Assembly (NCBI RefSeq): GCF_001039355.2
Contig: NW_019775070.1
Location: 109,719-171,718, forward strand
Reading direction: 5' to 3'
Source of the DNA: Lingula anatina
Taxonomy: Eukaryota > Brachiopoda > Lingulata > Lingulida > Lingulidae
Length of the DNA: 62,000 nucleotides
How positions within the stretch are numbered: position 1 is the first letter of the stretch; every line of letters begins with the position of its first letter. The translations under genes and the position numbers were made by a program. Positions 20,696 to 33,728 of the stretch are shown in pieces. Below the pieces are notes generated by a model. It was not told where the DNA came from and did no database searches. It saw nothing but the letters and a program-made list of their open reading frames with translations.

Positions 20696-21817
20696 TTAAT
20701 CATGGCGCGAATACCCCCGCAGTTTAAAAATCCGCCTGTAGTAAATGGTGTATTCAAACACACAGCCGTGGTTGGCGCCTAGGGGTATCACGTACAGGAA
20801 CCCATGGCGCTTCATTTGGTTCAGGGGCAGGAAGTCCCACAACATGATGTACTGCAGGGAAGGCACCAGGTGGTGCTGTACACCATAATCCGTCTCGTAG
20901 TAGTACCCATGGATCATGCTCTGCTGGGGGTTGTCATTGTAGTCGAGGTAATACAGCTGGAAGTGAGATGTGGCAAGAGTATGAAATTAAGCTTCCTTAT
21001 ATTGTCATTGATTTTAGAATATATTGTTTAAATGGTTATGCTTTATTTATCATTTAGAACGGAATTAGCCACATTGACTTTTATACTTTTTTTTACATAA
21101 ATGGGTATTGGAGGGAGCATAGACAGCAAGCAATTTTTAACATGTTCTAACATCTCCCGTTTTAAGTTGAATAAATTATTATTATTATTGTTACATGTAT
21201 TTTCATCATTATAAGAAAGTCTGTTAAAAATATTTTAAAACTTTATTGTTTGTGTACTACATGTATTAAGGTCTTCACAATGTTTTAAATATTCTATTAC
21301 AGGGTGTACGTAAATAAAACCGCAACAATCCATACTACTTATTTCATTTTATCCTTCACTTCTGATAAGCCTTTCTGATAAGCCTTTATCAGTCACCAAA
21401 ATTTCACCCTGCCTATACTATACGCGCGTACACCTACGTGTGCATTTGGGGACATTCGGACGATCTTGTATTTTAGGCATTGATTGTATCATTGACTAAA
21501 GCAGAGGTCATTAATTGGACAAGGAATGAACCGGGATTAGCTGAAAAATGACGTACCTGAAAACCTTGGGTTTCAGCTAACAGGTTGAATCCAATCACTA
21601 CCACGGACTGGTTCCAGTTGGAGTGGAAATTGCAGTACGAGAGAATGGGCCTTTCATTGTCGTCTGATATTTGCTGGAATTCACCATATAGTATTCAAAG
21701 TTACCAATCGCAGAAAGATATATGTACCTGTACTATACAGTAGGCCTACATGTAGTTTACTGCTAGATATTGAATAATGCCTATAAAGTGTATGTGCTTA
21801 TTTTCTACAGTCACGGG

Positions 21818-21877
<60 letters not shown>

Positions 21878-24773
21878 TAGCGACAAGTGGGTATATGCAC
21901 TGTAACAGCAGATTTCACAAAGCTCGTTGCCTTTTAACCTTGATGAATATACCTGAACCCAAAACATCGCGTAACTCGGATAAGATCCCCGTGTATACAA
22001 AGCCAATGAAACCCGGTAACACGTGTTACCTGTGCCAGACTGCTTCCCTGGTTAGTACAGGTGAAGAGAGAATCCCAGGCTATGGCGGCTATTTTCTGGA
22101 CACTGACCCCGCCTGCTGCGATGGCCCAGTCCACGCGAGACTTGTCCACTGGTGAAACTTTAGCAGGGATACCTTGAAAAGATGGAATATGTTGGTTATC
22201 TATTTGATTTCGCATTTTGTGAACTATATGACAACACGGTTCCGGAAAAAACACAAAAGTACTGGTAGACTACGGTTGGCTCATAGACTGTAAATTTGAG
22301 ACGACATTCTGCTAGAGTCGTGCAAAGATTCGAGTAAGGCAATGAAGATTTTAATTTCAGACAATACCAACTAACTTATCCGTGCCATATTCGAGATAAC
22401 GATGATTCGAGTTACAAAGTGACGTTCTATGCTCAGTCTAACGTAGATTGTTCAAAGCACCTGAGCCGGTGAAGTCCACGTCCACCGTACAATCCCCTCC
22501 GAGGTCGTCAAAAGCTTGTATGACCAGCCACAACTCCGTCTGGATTTGATTATTTGCCCGGGCTGATGCAAGAAACTTAAAGAGCTGCAAAAAGATTTTG
22601 TCTTTTTGATTAGTTTATGAAGTTTTGACGTCCTTTAATTGTCAGTTGGGTATAATCCAGTGTTTTTTATAAACCAAGTAATAAAAGTTTATCAGAAACG
22701 TTGTTTTTAACGCAATCTTTTTGTTTCATTTGACCTCTTTGTGTACTATTATTTTGAACTTTACATATACAAGTAAAACTTCAAAGCGCAGTCTTTGGTG
22801 ATACGCACCGATTGGGTATTATTTGTGTAGATATCCCCAAATGTAACTGTGTCTGGTAAAAGTGGATTGTGTTTCTTGAGAATCTGGAACAGCATCTGAT
22901 CACCATCCTTAATCTGCACAGTTGTCTCATTTACCTCATGGTACGACGACCTCCCTAGACCACGCCCCTCTTGGAGAGCTATGACGTCAATGCCAACGTT
23001 GGCCAATCCTGTGACTCCATCGGCGTAATCCTCGAGGGCATCGCCACGTGCCTTGGTTAGGTCGATAGATGGAGCTGTCAAGAATTTCTTTCCGCTGTTG
23101 CGCACCATTATTGCTACTTGCTTGTAGATTTCGGCGATGTCGTCGATGGTTAAGCCACTTTGACCGGTTGCACTACCCTTTAACCCTTTGGTTAAGTCAG
23201 TCAGGACGTTGATATAACCGCCGCTGTATCCCGTCAATGTTTTCTGGTAGTGAGGACCATATCTGTCACTGTGATCGGCCAGAACACGATACACCCACGT
23301 TAAATATGACAACACCACCTGGTAACCCGCGGGGTTGCTCTTCAGATCCGGAGGAAGTCGAGGGAGACCGAAGTAAACGCTCATGGCTTTCGAGGAAGCA
23401 CTTTGGAGGAGGAGGTTTTGGGGATCCGAGGACGCTGAGGAGGTGAACACGACAGATACGTTGGTGCCCGGCTCGAATACGCAGGCTTCACTTCAGAGGA
23501 TGAAAGGATAGCTGTGACTTGATATTAGGATGTTAACCGTAATGAAATTGTAGAAGCAATGAGAAATTAAGGGACTAATATTATGGATATACGCACAGTA
23601 TATATGCGAGAGTCAAGATTGTGGTTGGAATATTTCCAGTCTTGCCTTTCAGCTGACAAATCTTAGATTGTCTGGGCGAAGTTGAAGTATATTTTGAAAT
23701 AACTGCCTAACTTTCTAAGTTGTTCAACAATTTCTTCAAAAGGGATATTATTTTCCCTTGTTGTGTTTTCTGTTAAGATTGCATTTTTCCAGAAGGGAAG
23801 AATTTTCAAAGCATATGTCACTTCCAAATTTTTAATTATTTTGCATATAACTTTGAGGGAAAATATTTCCTTACTTTTTACTGCTAGGCTGTATAAAATA
23901 GGCCTACACCTACATGCACACACATGCCTTTTGATATTTTTATATAAAAAACTATAGGAAAAACTTGGTCATAACTCACGCTTACCCTCCCCTTCTCCCA
24001 TTTTCCTTATCGTAATGATATAAATGCTAACCCAAAGCCAACAAAAGTGCTACAAAACAGTGGTTACTTCCCTGTTTAGGCTTACCTGTCTCCCACTGCA
24101 GTGGTGTGAAGCACAATTCTATAATAAGTGACTCCGGGCGACTTGACCACAATATTTCTATCCAGGGGACAAGCGAGCATCTTTGGGCCGTATATCTCAT
24201 TGTTTTCATACGTCACCCATGAAACGATCTTTAACCCTTTCTTGTTTAACTCCTGTTCCGTGTAGTCTGTACATAGGACGCCATTCACCTTGCAGCTGAC
24301 ACAGATAAAACATATTATTTTGACAGTTGACGTTACGTACATTGCGTTTCAGAGATATTTTTATGGGGGGTTAAACGTGTATTCCGTTTCTGGAAAAGTT
24401 GTTTGAAGCGAATGTAGCAGCTGTTACTGTCAGTTAATTTTTGCCTAAATTTATTCAAAACGAAGCGCATGCAGAGAAATCTCTGCAAAAATATGTAATA
24501 TTTCTGTTATTGCTTCAACAAAGTTACTGAAATTATAACTTACTTAGCGAATGCCTCGTCCTGTGAAATGCTCGTTTTGGTTCTGTTATTATACGATGCT
24601 CCAACCTGCAGCACCGTGTCGCCACCTATAGCTTTGAACTGGTCTAGAGCAGTATTCCATTCCGACAAGCTGTTTCTTTTGGCAAACCAAGACGCCGTCA
24701 CGGGGTAGTCGGCCCGTGCCAAAACCGAAAACAGTAGAACCAATGTGCAACTATATACATGCAACGTAGACAT
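20696..24773 (-). CDS. Secreted protein, DUF4434 / glycosidase-barrel-like, complete
   Basis: Exons in coding order: 24544-24773, 24086-24295, 22809-23490, 22461-22584, 22030-22172, 21557-21673, 20696-20956, giving 588 aa with all junctions in frame. A signal peptide (hydrophobic CTLVLLFSVLARA) is followed by YPVTASWFAKRNSLSEW and IGGDTVLQVG. That opening resembles DUF4434 proteins, a putative TIM-barrel glycosyl-hydrolase-like family; this assignment is from memory and moderate. The big third exon holds most of the barrel (YLTWVYRVLADHSDRYGPHY, GIDVIALQEGRGLG). The C-terminal part (exons 4-7) is Trp/Tyr-rich (LWLVIQAFDDLGGD, FHSNWNQSVVVIGFNLL, HGYYYETDYGVQHHLVPSL), like a beta-sheet domain. 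No membrane anchor is seen after the signal peptide, so it is probably extracellular or lysosomal. Exon 6 is duplicated at 38336-38452. Confidence 0.8.
21823..21874. repeat. (TA)n microsatellite
   Basis: About 26 uninterrupted TA units lie in the intron between exons 5 and 6 of the minus-strand secreted-protein gene. The homologous spot in the duplicate (near 38640) has only GTATATAG, so the array expanded after the duplication or shrank in the copy. Confidence 0.95.
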
Positions 24774-26423
24774 ATCGACTGGTGCTAGTTAAGTGAGTCT
24801 GGCGGTGTGGCTACAATCCGATATGTCTTGTTACGGTGTGGTATCTGTTTATCGAACAGATGGTGATTTTCCCATGACAGGAGTTCAAGGATTTCTTGAG
24901 GTGAACTCATTGCGTAATACATGTACATATATAACATTGAAAGACCTCGTTCTGTCCTTTGGTTCTCATATTTTTCAAGCAAAAATACTTTATACCAAGG
25001 AACTTCAAGATCAGATTCTTAGATCTGTGTGCGGAATTTGTTTGAGACTGCGTTTTCCAAAGATGTAAGATATTTTTTAGTTTTAAAACACTTCTTGAAA
25101 TGATCTGTGGGTTGATTTAATTTCATTTATTTATCAAAAAACTTGCAGTTTGGTTGATAGGACGTTGACAAATGTGACTGGAATTGATCTTTTTTCCAGT
25201 GGTGTGAGGAATAGTACATTTAAATCGAGTTTGCATTCAAAGGTAACGCTGATCATGGGTAAAGATGTAAGTGAAGCACACATTCAAAGATACATCCATC
25301 ATGGGTTCCAGCGGAAAGAAATGGCGCGCAGACATACCCACAAAACGCCATTTGCAGAATTTTTGTCATTCCGCATTTTCGTTTTCACACAACACATTTG
25401 TCAAACTAAGTAGACTTCAAATAACAATAATTTAATAAATGTTAAATACATTAAAGGGATAATAACTCTTCGTATGATATCTTTATTTCACAATAAAAAC
25501 ATTGTGAACAACTCATAGAAATATAATATATTCTGTTTTACCACAAAAACAGCAGTTATAGCTATTATTCTGGTATCTGAGCTTGTCTTCAGATCACGTG
25601 TCTTCCATTGATGGCTATACTCTGTTAAAATCTCTTAAGAGATTTTAACAAAAAACCAAACTTTTTAGAAAAAAACCAGGGACTAACTTTGAATGTAAAA
25701 ATGGATTCATTAACCATTGGTAAGTATGGGAAAATTGTTGTCTACTCCAGCAAAATTCATTTTTTGGCCAAAACGAAGAGTTATTATCCCTTTAAGGTGA
25801 GAGAGAGAGAGAGAGAGAAGGTTTACATCATGCTAAAATGGTTTTAATAATTATGAAAATGAATGATCTGTCGAGAGTATTGTGAAAACAGAGATTAAGG
25901 TACTTTTCTTTATTCCTGGAAACATAGTGCATAGTGAATGTGGTTATAGCGTTGTTTGGTATATTCCACGGCCAAGGAGATTGGTGTGTGAAACATCACT
26001 GAAGCGTTATCAGTGAGATATGAAAAGTTTTACTAACTGTGATTTGTGAATTAATTAATTTATTTCCCGTGAACTGTGATCACTCCCCCCCTCCTCATGG
26101 GACCTTCATTAATATGCCGCTCTCCTCCAGTTTCCCGACAGAAGCTAAGCAGAACCATTGCGGGTTGGGGTTTTTAATTAAAATTAAAACAAGAATTAAA
26201 ATTCTGTCAGATTTGGACAAATTAGATTTTCTTCAAAGCGAATTCACTAGCAATGCCATGTGGCAATGAACTCACACAGAACATGCGATGAAATTTAAAG
26301 TGGCTTAATGACAATGTATAGCCAAGCAACCAAGCTTGATAAAAGGGGTCGGTGTACCAGTAACGTAACATAGCGAAATGTATTTACACTTTATGCTGAA
26401 GCTGGGTAAGTGGGTCAAACAGT
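24774..26423. other. Divergent intergenic region upstream of the secreted protein and amidase A
   Basis: This separates two head-to-head genes. It holds MITE family 1 copy 2 (25451-25795), a (GA)n run at 25799-25818, and otherwise AT-rich DNA without a recognisable ORF or motif. Confidence 0.6.
25451..25795 (+). mobile_element. MITE family 1, copy 2 (345 bp), best-preserved
   Basis: Perfect terminal inverted repeats: TTAAAGGGATAATAACTCTT at the left and AAGAGTTATTATCCCTTTAA at the right, each continuing one base set further (CGT/ACG). No coding capacity. TTAA at both ends may be the target duplication, as in piggyBac-like elements, or part of the repeat. Confidence 0.85.
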
Positions 26424-28958
26424 ATGGCTGAGAAGGAGACGTGTTTTGGGAGTAAGTATTACACAAGCGAGTTGCATCAGCGTAAATTAACTAAATTGGG
26501 AGAATTTTGGTCACAAAACAGCTTTGTTCTTATTTTTGATACCGCTGTTTGTTATGCAGTTAGATAGCATCTTCGTAGTTATAATGTTCAATGTTACTGG
26601 ATATGCAAATATAGGTCTGGTAGTAAATATTTTGCATATCCGTATTCTACTTTCCCTTGATACAGTTCCTGACGGGTATACCAAGGCGCCTGCTTTCATT
26701 CCACCCAACAAAGATCAATTGAAAAAAATCGCTGAAGACTTGGGCTTGCAACTGTCGCAGGAAGAACTGAACGAATATAGAGGTACATACCGTGCGTGTA
26801 AGCTTAGATGTGTATATAGACACACACAAAGGCAGGAATACACACACTTAAACACAGACAGGCACAAGTACCCGTGGTATTATATCTAGGTCTTGTACAT
26901 GTTAATGCTGCCATATGTGAATGGCAAATATAAAGCTCCATTTGTCGTCTGCGTGATGCACATTGTTTAGCTATCTGACCCACATGTTCTGAAAGGTGCA
27001 TGTATAGACAGCATAAGCAAGTTAAGCGTTACACTCTGGGTAACAGGTATCCCAACTGAAGATAATTTGCAATTTTGGCCTTGTACATCATTGTCACTAA
27101 TACTAGCTTTTAATGCTTAGAATTTATGCTCACCCTGGAGGACAAATACCGCATACTTGATGAATTGCCAGAACCTACTTTGCCTGTTAAATACCCAAGA
27201 ACTCCCGGGTGGCGTCCTAAGCCGGAGGACAACCCTTTCAATGGCTGGTAAAATGTTTTGAACCCTTTGTCTTATACGTTTTATTGTTTGGACTACCACT
27301 CGGAATGATATATCGCAACGATTTTTATCTCATGATAGTAAGTCATTAATTAGTGGAATTTAATGTAAAAATTTCGATTCACAGTGCTACCATTATGATC
27401 TGTTAAACAAATACGGTTATCACCGAAACGCAACATAGAGGTGCAATTGAGGTCACAGGCATGCTCTTAAAAACATTAAGTGCACAGACTGCAATCTATG
27501 TTTGATTATTTTAGGGTCCCACATGAAGAAGTTTGTATCAAAGTTTCACTCTCCTGGAACCCCGAATAATAATCAATAATTCATAGTTTATCCCCAAAAA
27601 GGAACATGCGTTACTGTCATAAATGTAAAACGTCCAGCTGTGAAACGTTACACTTTGAAAATTCAGTCATCACTGGTTTTGTTCTTTGATTTGTCTCCTA
27701 CAAGTAGGCTTATAACGTTGTAAAAAATTATAATAATCTTCCGTATAGAGCTGTTAATTGTTTTATAGCGCCTTTAGTTTGCGTATCATTGAATATTTAA
27801 AAACGGGGAAAATTGACACTACCGACAGTAAAATAAGCATTAAATAAATTATTTTTCCCCTTGTGATCCAAATATTATATCAGATATGTCAAACTATCAT
27901 GGAATCGCGATATATTTTTCGGCCAGCAACAGAAATCGCTGTTTTCTATTGCACCAAGTACTTGACCAAAATGATCCTTTTTGACAAATTTTCTTGGGAA
28001 CACAGGCCTAATGTGAAGACGTGGTAAAAATTAAATTTTGAATTTGAATTAAGACAGTCATGGATTTTTGTTCTATGCACATATATGTTTTAAAAAATTG
28101 AATACAGTTTTGAATTCATTCAATTATATTTTTGGACAATTCGGCATGTGAAGTGCACCTCTTTGTTCGGTTTAGGTGTTATATGGAAATTTGGTTGATT
28201 GTTGTATCATATTCAGTTGTCAGAGTTTATATTAGGTACTGGCGTACGGATATTCAAGGTGCCCCCTCTGGGAAGTTGGCTGGGAAAACCCTGGGTATCA
28301 AAGACAACACGGCGGTGGCTGGGGTACCTATGATGAACGGGTCCAGGGTGTTGGAGGGCTACATGCCAGAGTTTGATGCCACTGTGGTCACAAGGATACT
28401 GGACGCAGGTAAAAGTTGTTGTTTTTTTTTGTTTTTTTGTTTTTTTTTTTGCCATAAACGGTTTTTGCCAAGTGACTTATTCACAATTGATATGGATGCC
28501 GTACATGAACGTCATAATGTAATATATTCTAACACAATAACATAATGAAATGCTTGACATAAAGGTCCATTGGCAAAAACATTATAGACATCACGAATAA
28601 TGTTTAAGTCATTATAACGAATGCAAAGTATATGTATAACACAGCCTTTGATTGCTGAATATATGATGTACATTAGATAACAACTAAATACCACCGCAAA
28701 CTAACGCCATTGTAATAAAAAAAATCAAATACTTTGCTCGTGTTAATTTCTTTTCTTCGTATAATAGGTGGACGAATTTTGGGAAAAACTGCGTGTGAGG
28801 ATCTGTGTTTCAGTGGAACTAGTTTTACCAACAGCAAAATGCCGATTTTAAACCCCTACGATGTATCCCGGTCCGCCGGTGGTTCTAGTTCGGGGAGTGG
28901 CGCTTTGGTAATTATTTTGATGTACAACGGTTTTAGAGTTTAGCGGTATTCGCACTTC

Positions 28959-28996
<38 letters not shown>

Positions 28997-31900
28997 GCGC
29001 CTACCCTTTCGTAAAGGTTGGATTACTTAAATGTTAGATAATAAGAACGTGTCATGGGTAAAGAAGGAAAGTTCAAAGCGCTAACGAAAGTCTTAAAAGA
29101 ATAGATATGAACAGATTTGAATGTATATAAAGCATGATGATTGAGGAATAAACACTCAAAGTCAATATTGGCACCAACATTGTTTAGGAATATAAAAGAA
29201 TTGTTTGCGTTCTATTTAAATAAATCTGATCGCGATTTTTACCAAACCGTGGCTTTTATATTTGTTCTATATTAATCTTCTTTTTTTATTTTTACTTTTT
29301 ATTAATTTTACAAGGTCGCCGGAGGTCAGATTGACATGGCTCTTGGCGGCGACCAAGGTGGATCTATACGTATGCCTGCCGCATGGTGTGGTATTGTGGG
29401 GTTAAAACCCACGTGGGGGTTGGTTCCGTACACTGGCGCAATCGGTATGCACCCTTGCGTTGACCATATGGGCCCCATGGCCAGAACTGTAGAGGACTGT
29501 GCTCTTCTCTTGGAGGTAAATTCCAGTAACCGCAGAACATTATTATGGCATTACCATAACATTTATACAACCAAAAAACGTTATGGTAACGTCATAAAAT
29601 GTTCTGTGTTTGCTGGGAAAGGACATAGAACTACCCAAGGATGGCTTCAGGTGTCTCTCTCCTGTTTCCAAAACACCATTTATGGTCTTAAGATTTTGAT
29701 GAAAGTTGTGAGAGTAAATCTAGAGACCATTTGATCAAAAAATAAAAAAAAAAGATTGGGCGGGTAGTTCAGTAGGTCATCGTTATTACAGTGTGTAATA
29801 TGTGGATTTTGCCAAAATTGCGTAAGGGCAGAAATATGCAATGATAAAAATTCCACCCTAGCCATTTAAATCTTATTTGGGTATCTTATAGTTCTTGGTA
29901 GGCTTCAAAGCAATTTACAAAATATGACCCTGTAACGAAAGTGTTTTTTCTATTGTTATTTATGTTTCTCAGCCCTGATGGAGGCTTTATGGCCAATAGC
30001 AACTATAGGGGAGGGAAAGGGCTGTGGACCCAAGATGTCCTTATCTGGTGTATAAATTGGCAAAGCAACCAATTTAAGATACCCTGGTACCACCGGCCAC
30101 AGGGGATAGTCAACTTAAGAGCCGCCTATTACTTGACAGTCTCCATAACGGAGCCCTAGTAAATTGAATTGAATTGAACGACACGGACATTCAACCCGAT
30201 TAAATTTGATTGGTCCACTGGTGTTTGTGAAAAGGGAGTTAAAAACCACTGTAGCGTTGCTGCATGCTAGGACCAGTCGCTTTGGTCCTGTACAGAAAAC
30301 CGTACCAGCTAGATACTGTACCAGCTAGATGTGAAAAGGACCCAAGAGACATCAGTTGGTACCTTTTCTTACGCTTTTTTTTTCTTTGAGAAGGGTTCAC
30401 TTTTGTTTTAAACGTTTCAGGTGATCGCTGGTTATGACGACGGCCTTGATCCCAGGCAGGTACATATACCAAACATCGTGGTTCCTGAGTACTCAAAACT
30501 GGTGCGTCTTTTCCTCTGATATTCCCTTTACTTCGATATATATTTTTATATATATATATATATGTATTACGCCTAAGATTTTGTCCACTGCAGTACAATG
30601 TCAACCCATAGTGGTCTACTTAAAGAGATAACAACTGTTCACTTTGGCCAACAATGGATTTTCCTGGGGTAAAGTACAATTTTCCCATAATTACCAATGG
30701 TTAATGAATCCATTCTAATATTCAATCTAGTTAGTTTTTTTTTCTTTAAAAAAGTTTGGTTTTTTGTAATATTCTCAGAGATTATTACAAAGTGTAGCCA
30801 TCTATGGAGGTCACGTGATGTGATGGCAAGCAAAAATTCCAGAATAATTGCGTTAACCGCCTTTTTGGTGGTAAAATAGCATTTAATATATTTCTATTAG
30901 CTGTTAACAATGTATTTATCGCAAAATATGGATATCATGCGAACAGTTGTTATCTCTTCAAATTGTAAGAATTGGCCCGAAACATAAGCATTGTCTTGTC
31001 TTTCTTGTTATAAAACCGGTGCAGTGTTTATTCAATTGGACTACTGCTTATTATCCGAGGTCAGAGTAGGCTAAAAACTTACGTCTAAAAGTTGAGATAT
31101 ATTTTCGGGTCAAAGTTCTTTGGTGAAACAGATTGCCCACGAGAGTCTAAAGATCAGAGTTAAGTAGGAGAGAAGAGTTATTATTTAAAAACCTGTACTA
31201 TTTTTCCTAAGTTGACCGCAGATCTCAAGGGCATGAAAGTGGGCATGATAAAAGAAGGATTCGCCAAGTGTGACAGCGTTGTCGAGTCCACCATTCGTAG
31301 TGCCATGCAATATTTTGAGGAAGCCGGTGCCACAGTGGAGGAGACTAGCATCGGTATGCATATCACCGGTACGTTAACCGAGCTGCTTTTTAGATTGGCA
31401 TGTTACAATTGTGCAGATATGTCACTTTGCATTGAATGTAGCTGTACCATTAGATCTGAGTTACCATTAGATCTGAGTTTTATTGGTAATCATCATAAAC
31501 TAATGTATTTCTCCATTGACAAAGACGAAATTCCTCAACTTATGCACTATGCAGTTCATTAAAAGGCTTCGTTTTTTTTATTATATTATATTATATTATA
31601 TTATATTATATTATATTATATTATATTATATTATATTATATTATATTATATTGCACCATTCCATTTTATTAACCTTCGTAGGTGAATGCTTTGTGGTACC
31701 TATCTTATATGAAGGCACTTATGAAACCATTGTGAATCTAACATGTGAGTAACAATAATAAATGCGGGTAAAAAGACTATATTATATAGTGATCCTGATC
31801 TAAATATAGACAAAATGATACAAAAACTGACAGCACTATGCCTTAATTAGGCCCACCGTTTATCTTTTTATTCGTCCAAGATTGACATAACAGCAGAGCG

Positions 31901-32817
31901 AACAACTGTGCCGATGTAATTATTTTTAAGTATACTGTATTCGCCATTTATAATTGCATTTACGCCTTTATTTTATTTATTTATTATCATTTTCTTTTTG
32001 GAAAAAAGATTATTACCACAGCAAGTAAGAAAGATCTGGTTATATTTAGTTTCATGTGCATGTCATTGCAATGCAGTGTCCACTGTGTGCACGTTGTGTG
32101 ATCCCAACCTAAATTAAATGTTCTTTTCTTATAGCTATTTTTGGGTTTCCTGGAATTTACCCAACTGCCATGGAACAGGCTGCAGCTCGTGGAATGAGGA
32201 CGCATCTCAATGATGTATCTCATACGCTCAAGGGAGTGACCTTGGTCGGAGCGTACACCAAACAACGTTACAACCACATCCACTATGCTAAAGCCATGAA
32301 CTGCGCACGACTGCTGCGGAAGGCCTATGACGACGCTCTTGCCAAGTATGACGTACTCGTCCTGCCCACTATGCCTTTTTTGCCAACAAAGCTGCTAGAA
32401 AAAGGATGCAGCGTCAAAGGTTGGTAATTCTTGATAATAAAAAATTTAACTCCGTAAGAACAATCACTGTTGATCATATTGTACAGTACACGTTGTGCAT
32501 ACTCCTTGTAATACCGATTTTAGTGCTACATCTGCGTGTATGAGCAGTATATGGTACAAATTAGCTTGAAACTGAAAGCGTTTTTGTTTACACCACAATA
32601 ACCAGTACCAACTATCATTTCAGAAACTTTAAAACGAGTCCAAGATATGCTTATTGGCAAACCACAGTTCAATATCACACACCACCCAGCCCTTAGCATT
32701 AACGCTGGCTTTGCAAATGGGCTTCCGGTTGGCCTAATGATCGTAGGAAAGCATTTCGATGAGGTCACAGTGCTCAAGGCTGCGTACGGATTCGAGAAAA
32801 AGCGAGATGAGAAGTGA
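26424..32817 (+). CDS. Amidase-signature family enzyme, bacterial type, copy A, complete
   Basis: Exons: 26424-26451, 26666-26782, 27121-27247, 28236-28408, 28768-28907, 29315-29515, 30421-30501, 31212-31368, 31682-31744, 32135-32419, 32624-32817, giving 521 aa. The amidase-signature fold hydrolyses carboxamides with a Ser-cisSer-Lys triad. The Lys lies in [11 protein letters not shown] (exon 4), the cis-Ser in [10 protein letters not shown] (exon 5) and the nucleophile Ser in [11 protein letters not shown] (exon 6). [20 protein letters not shown] and [20 protein letters not shown] are further conserved blocks. The N-terminal [15 protein letters not shown] segment and [20 protein letters not shown] recall soil-bacterial amidases associated with nitrile metabolism (Rhodococcus/Pseudomonas type) rather than animal FAAH. 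There is no signal peptide or membrane anchor, so it is probably cytosolic. The donor after exon 10 (GTTGGT) is weak. AATAAA lies about 150 bp after the stop. The start was chosen because MAEK.TCFG recurs as exon 1 in every copy. Confidence 0.93.
28962..28994 (+). repeat. Poly(T) tract in amidase A intron 5
   Basis: About 33 T in a row, possibly a reverse-oriented retroelement tail; the surroundings are not recognisable. Confidence 0.8.
30163..30180 (+). repeat. Short (GAATT)n tail in amidase A intron 6
   Basis: AATTGAATTGAATTGAA follows a short unrecognised segment (29970-30160) and looks like a LINE 3' microsatellite tail. The rest of the 905-bp intron shows nothing else. Confidence 0.4.
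30620..30961 (+). mobile_element. MITE family 1, copy 3 (342 bp)
   Basis: The ends TTAAAGAGATAACAACTGTTC and GAACAGTTGTTATCTCTTCAA are inverted repeats with one mismatch. Interior TTGGCCAACAATGGATTTTC matches family 1 in reverse orientation. It lies in amidase A intron 7. Confidence 0.8.
31580..31652 (+). repeat. (TTATA)n microsatellite in amidase A intron 8
   Basis: About 14 perfect five-base units just before exon 9 (31682-31744). Confidence 0.95.
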
Positions 32818-33163
32818 TGACGTGTTCTCTCAAGCTCTTTGAAGTATGTCGATTGTAAAGTAACATTTATAGATATTCCCCTCAGTAAGAAGACTATTTG
32901 AAATACTCATACATATGAATATTAAATCGAGGGCATTGGGGATCCGCTTACAGGCAATCCAACTATATAATAAAAATAATACTTCTCTGGTTGTACAATA
33001 TACATGTAGCTGTGCTGCTTTTACGCGGGCTTCTGCACTACATAAACCAAGATCGACTAAGGACTAGAATCAAAAATGGATTTTCTAAAGGTTAAAATTA
33101 ATGACCGTCTCATTTTATCAGTTTTCTCAAATGCAACACCAATTAAATCCACTTGAAATGATT

Positions 33164-33728
33164 TATACTGACAGTCAATGAAAAGGCATCATTTATTTAT
33201 CAAATAATATTTTAAGTTCCTTTGGCACATTAAGAAAATAACAGTTTTCATGTGAAATATGACACATTATTCAGTCACACAACGTAAAATAAAGGTCAGA
33301 AAAGATCATTAAAATAAGATTATTAAAATGCAAGGTCACATGATCAAATCTCTTTGGTTCCGCCCAGCCTCCAGCATCCCCAGGGCCCGCAGTCACTCTT
33401 CCAGTGTCAGACGTGGCATCACAGAACTTTTTTGTCATGTGTCATACTGAATTTGGTGACTACCTTAAATAGGCTTAATTAATCACCATATATTGAACCT
33501 GATTAATTAACAACAAATCAGGAAAAACACACGATATTGTAACAGCTGATCACAAAATCAGCTGATCACAAAATCTGAAATTTTAAACATCCGAGTGGTC
33601 AGCCCACTCTCTTATGACCAAACAAGTGCATTTGTACTCGTTTATATGGTTGGAATCGATTCTCGGTAAAAGTATTAGAGTACAAAAGAACAAAGTTTTC
33701 AGATAAGTTTTCAATGACTGTCAGTATA
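33164..33728 (-). mobile_element. Tc1/mariner-like non-autonomous element
   Basis: TATACTGACAGTCAATGAAAA at 33164 and TTTTCAATGACTGTCAGTATA ending at 33728 are inverted repeats. Near 33410, on the minus strand, a short frame starts MPRLTLEE, then a stop, then RALGMLEAGRNQRDL, like the helix-turn-helix start of Tc1/IS630-type transposases. Flanking TA is consistent with that group. Length is about 565 bp, so most of the transposase is gone. Confidence 0.55.

Noticed and set aside
23237-23446. Plus-strand frame opposite the large exon 3 of the secreted protein
   Set aside because: Antisense shadow of a GC-richer coding exon.
31516-31752. Frame containing a Tyr/Ile/Leu repeat
   Set aside because: Translation of the (TTATA)n microsatellite.
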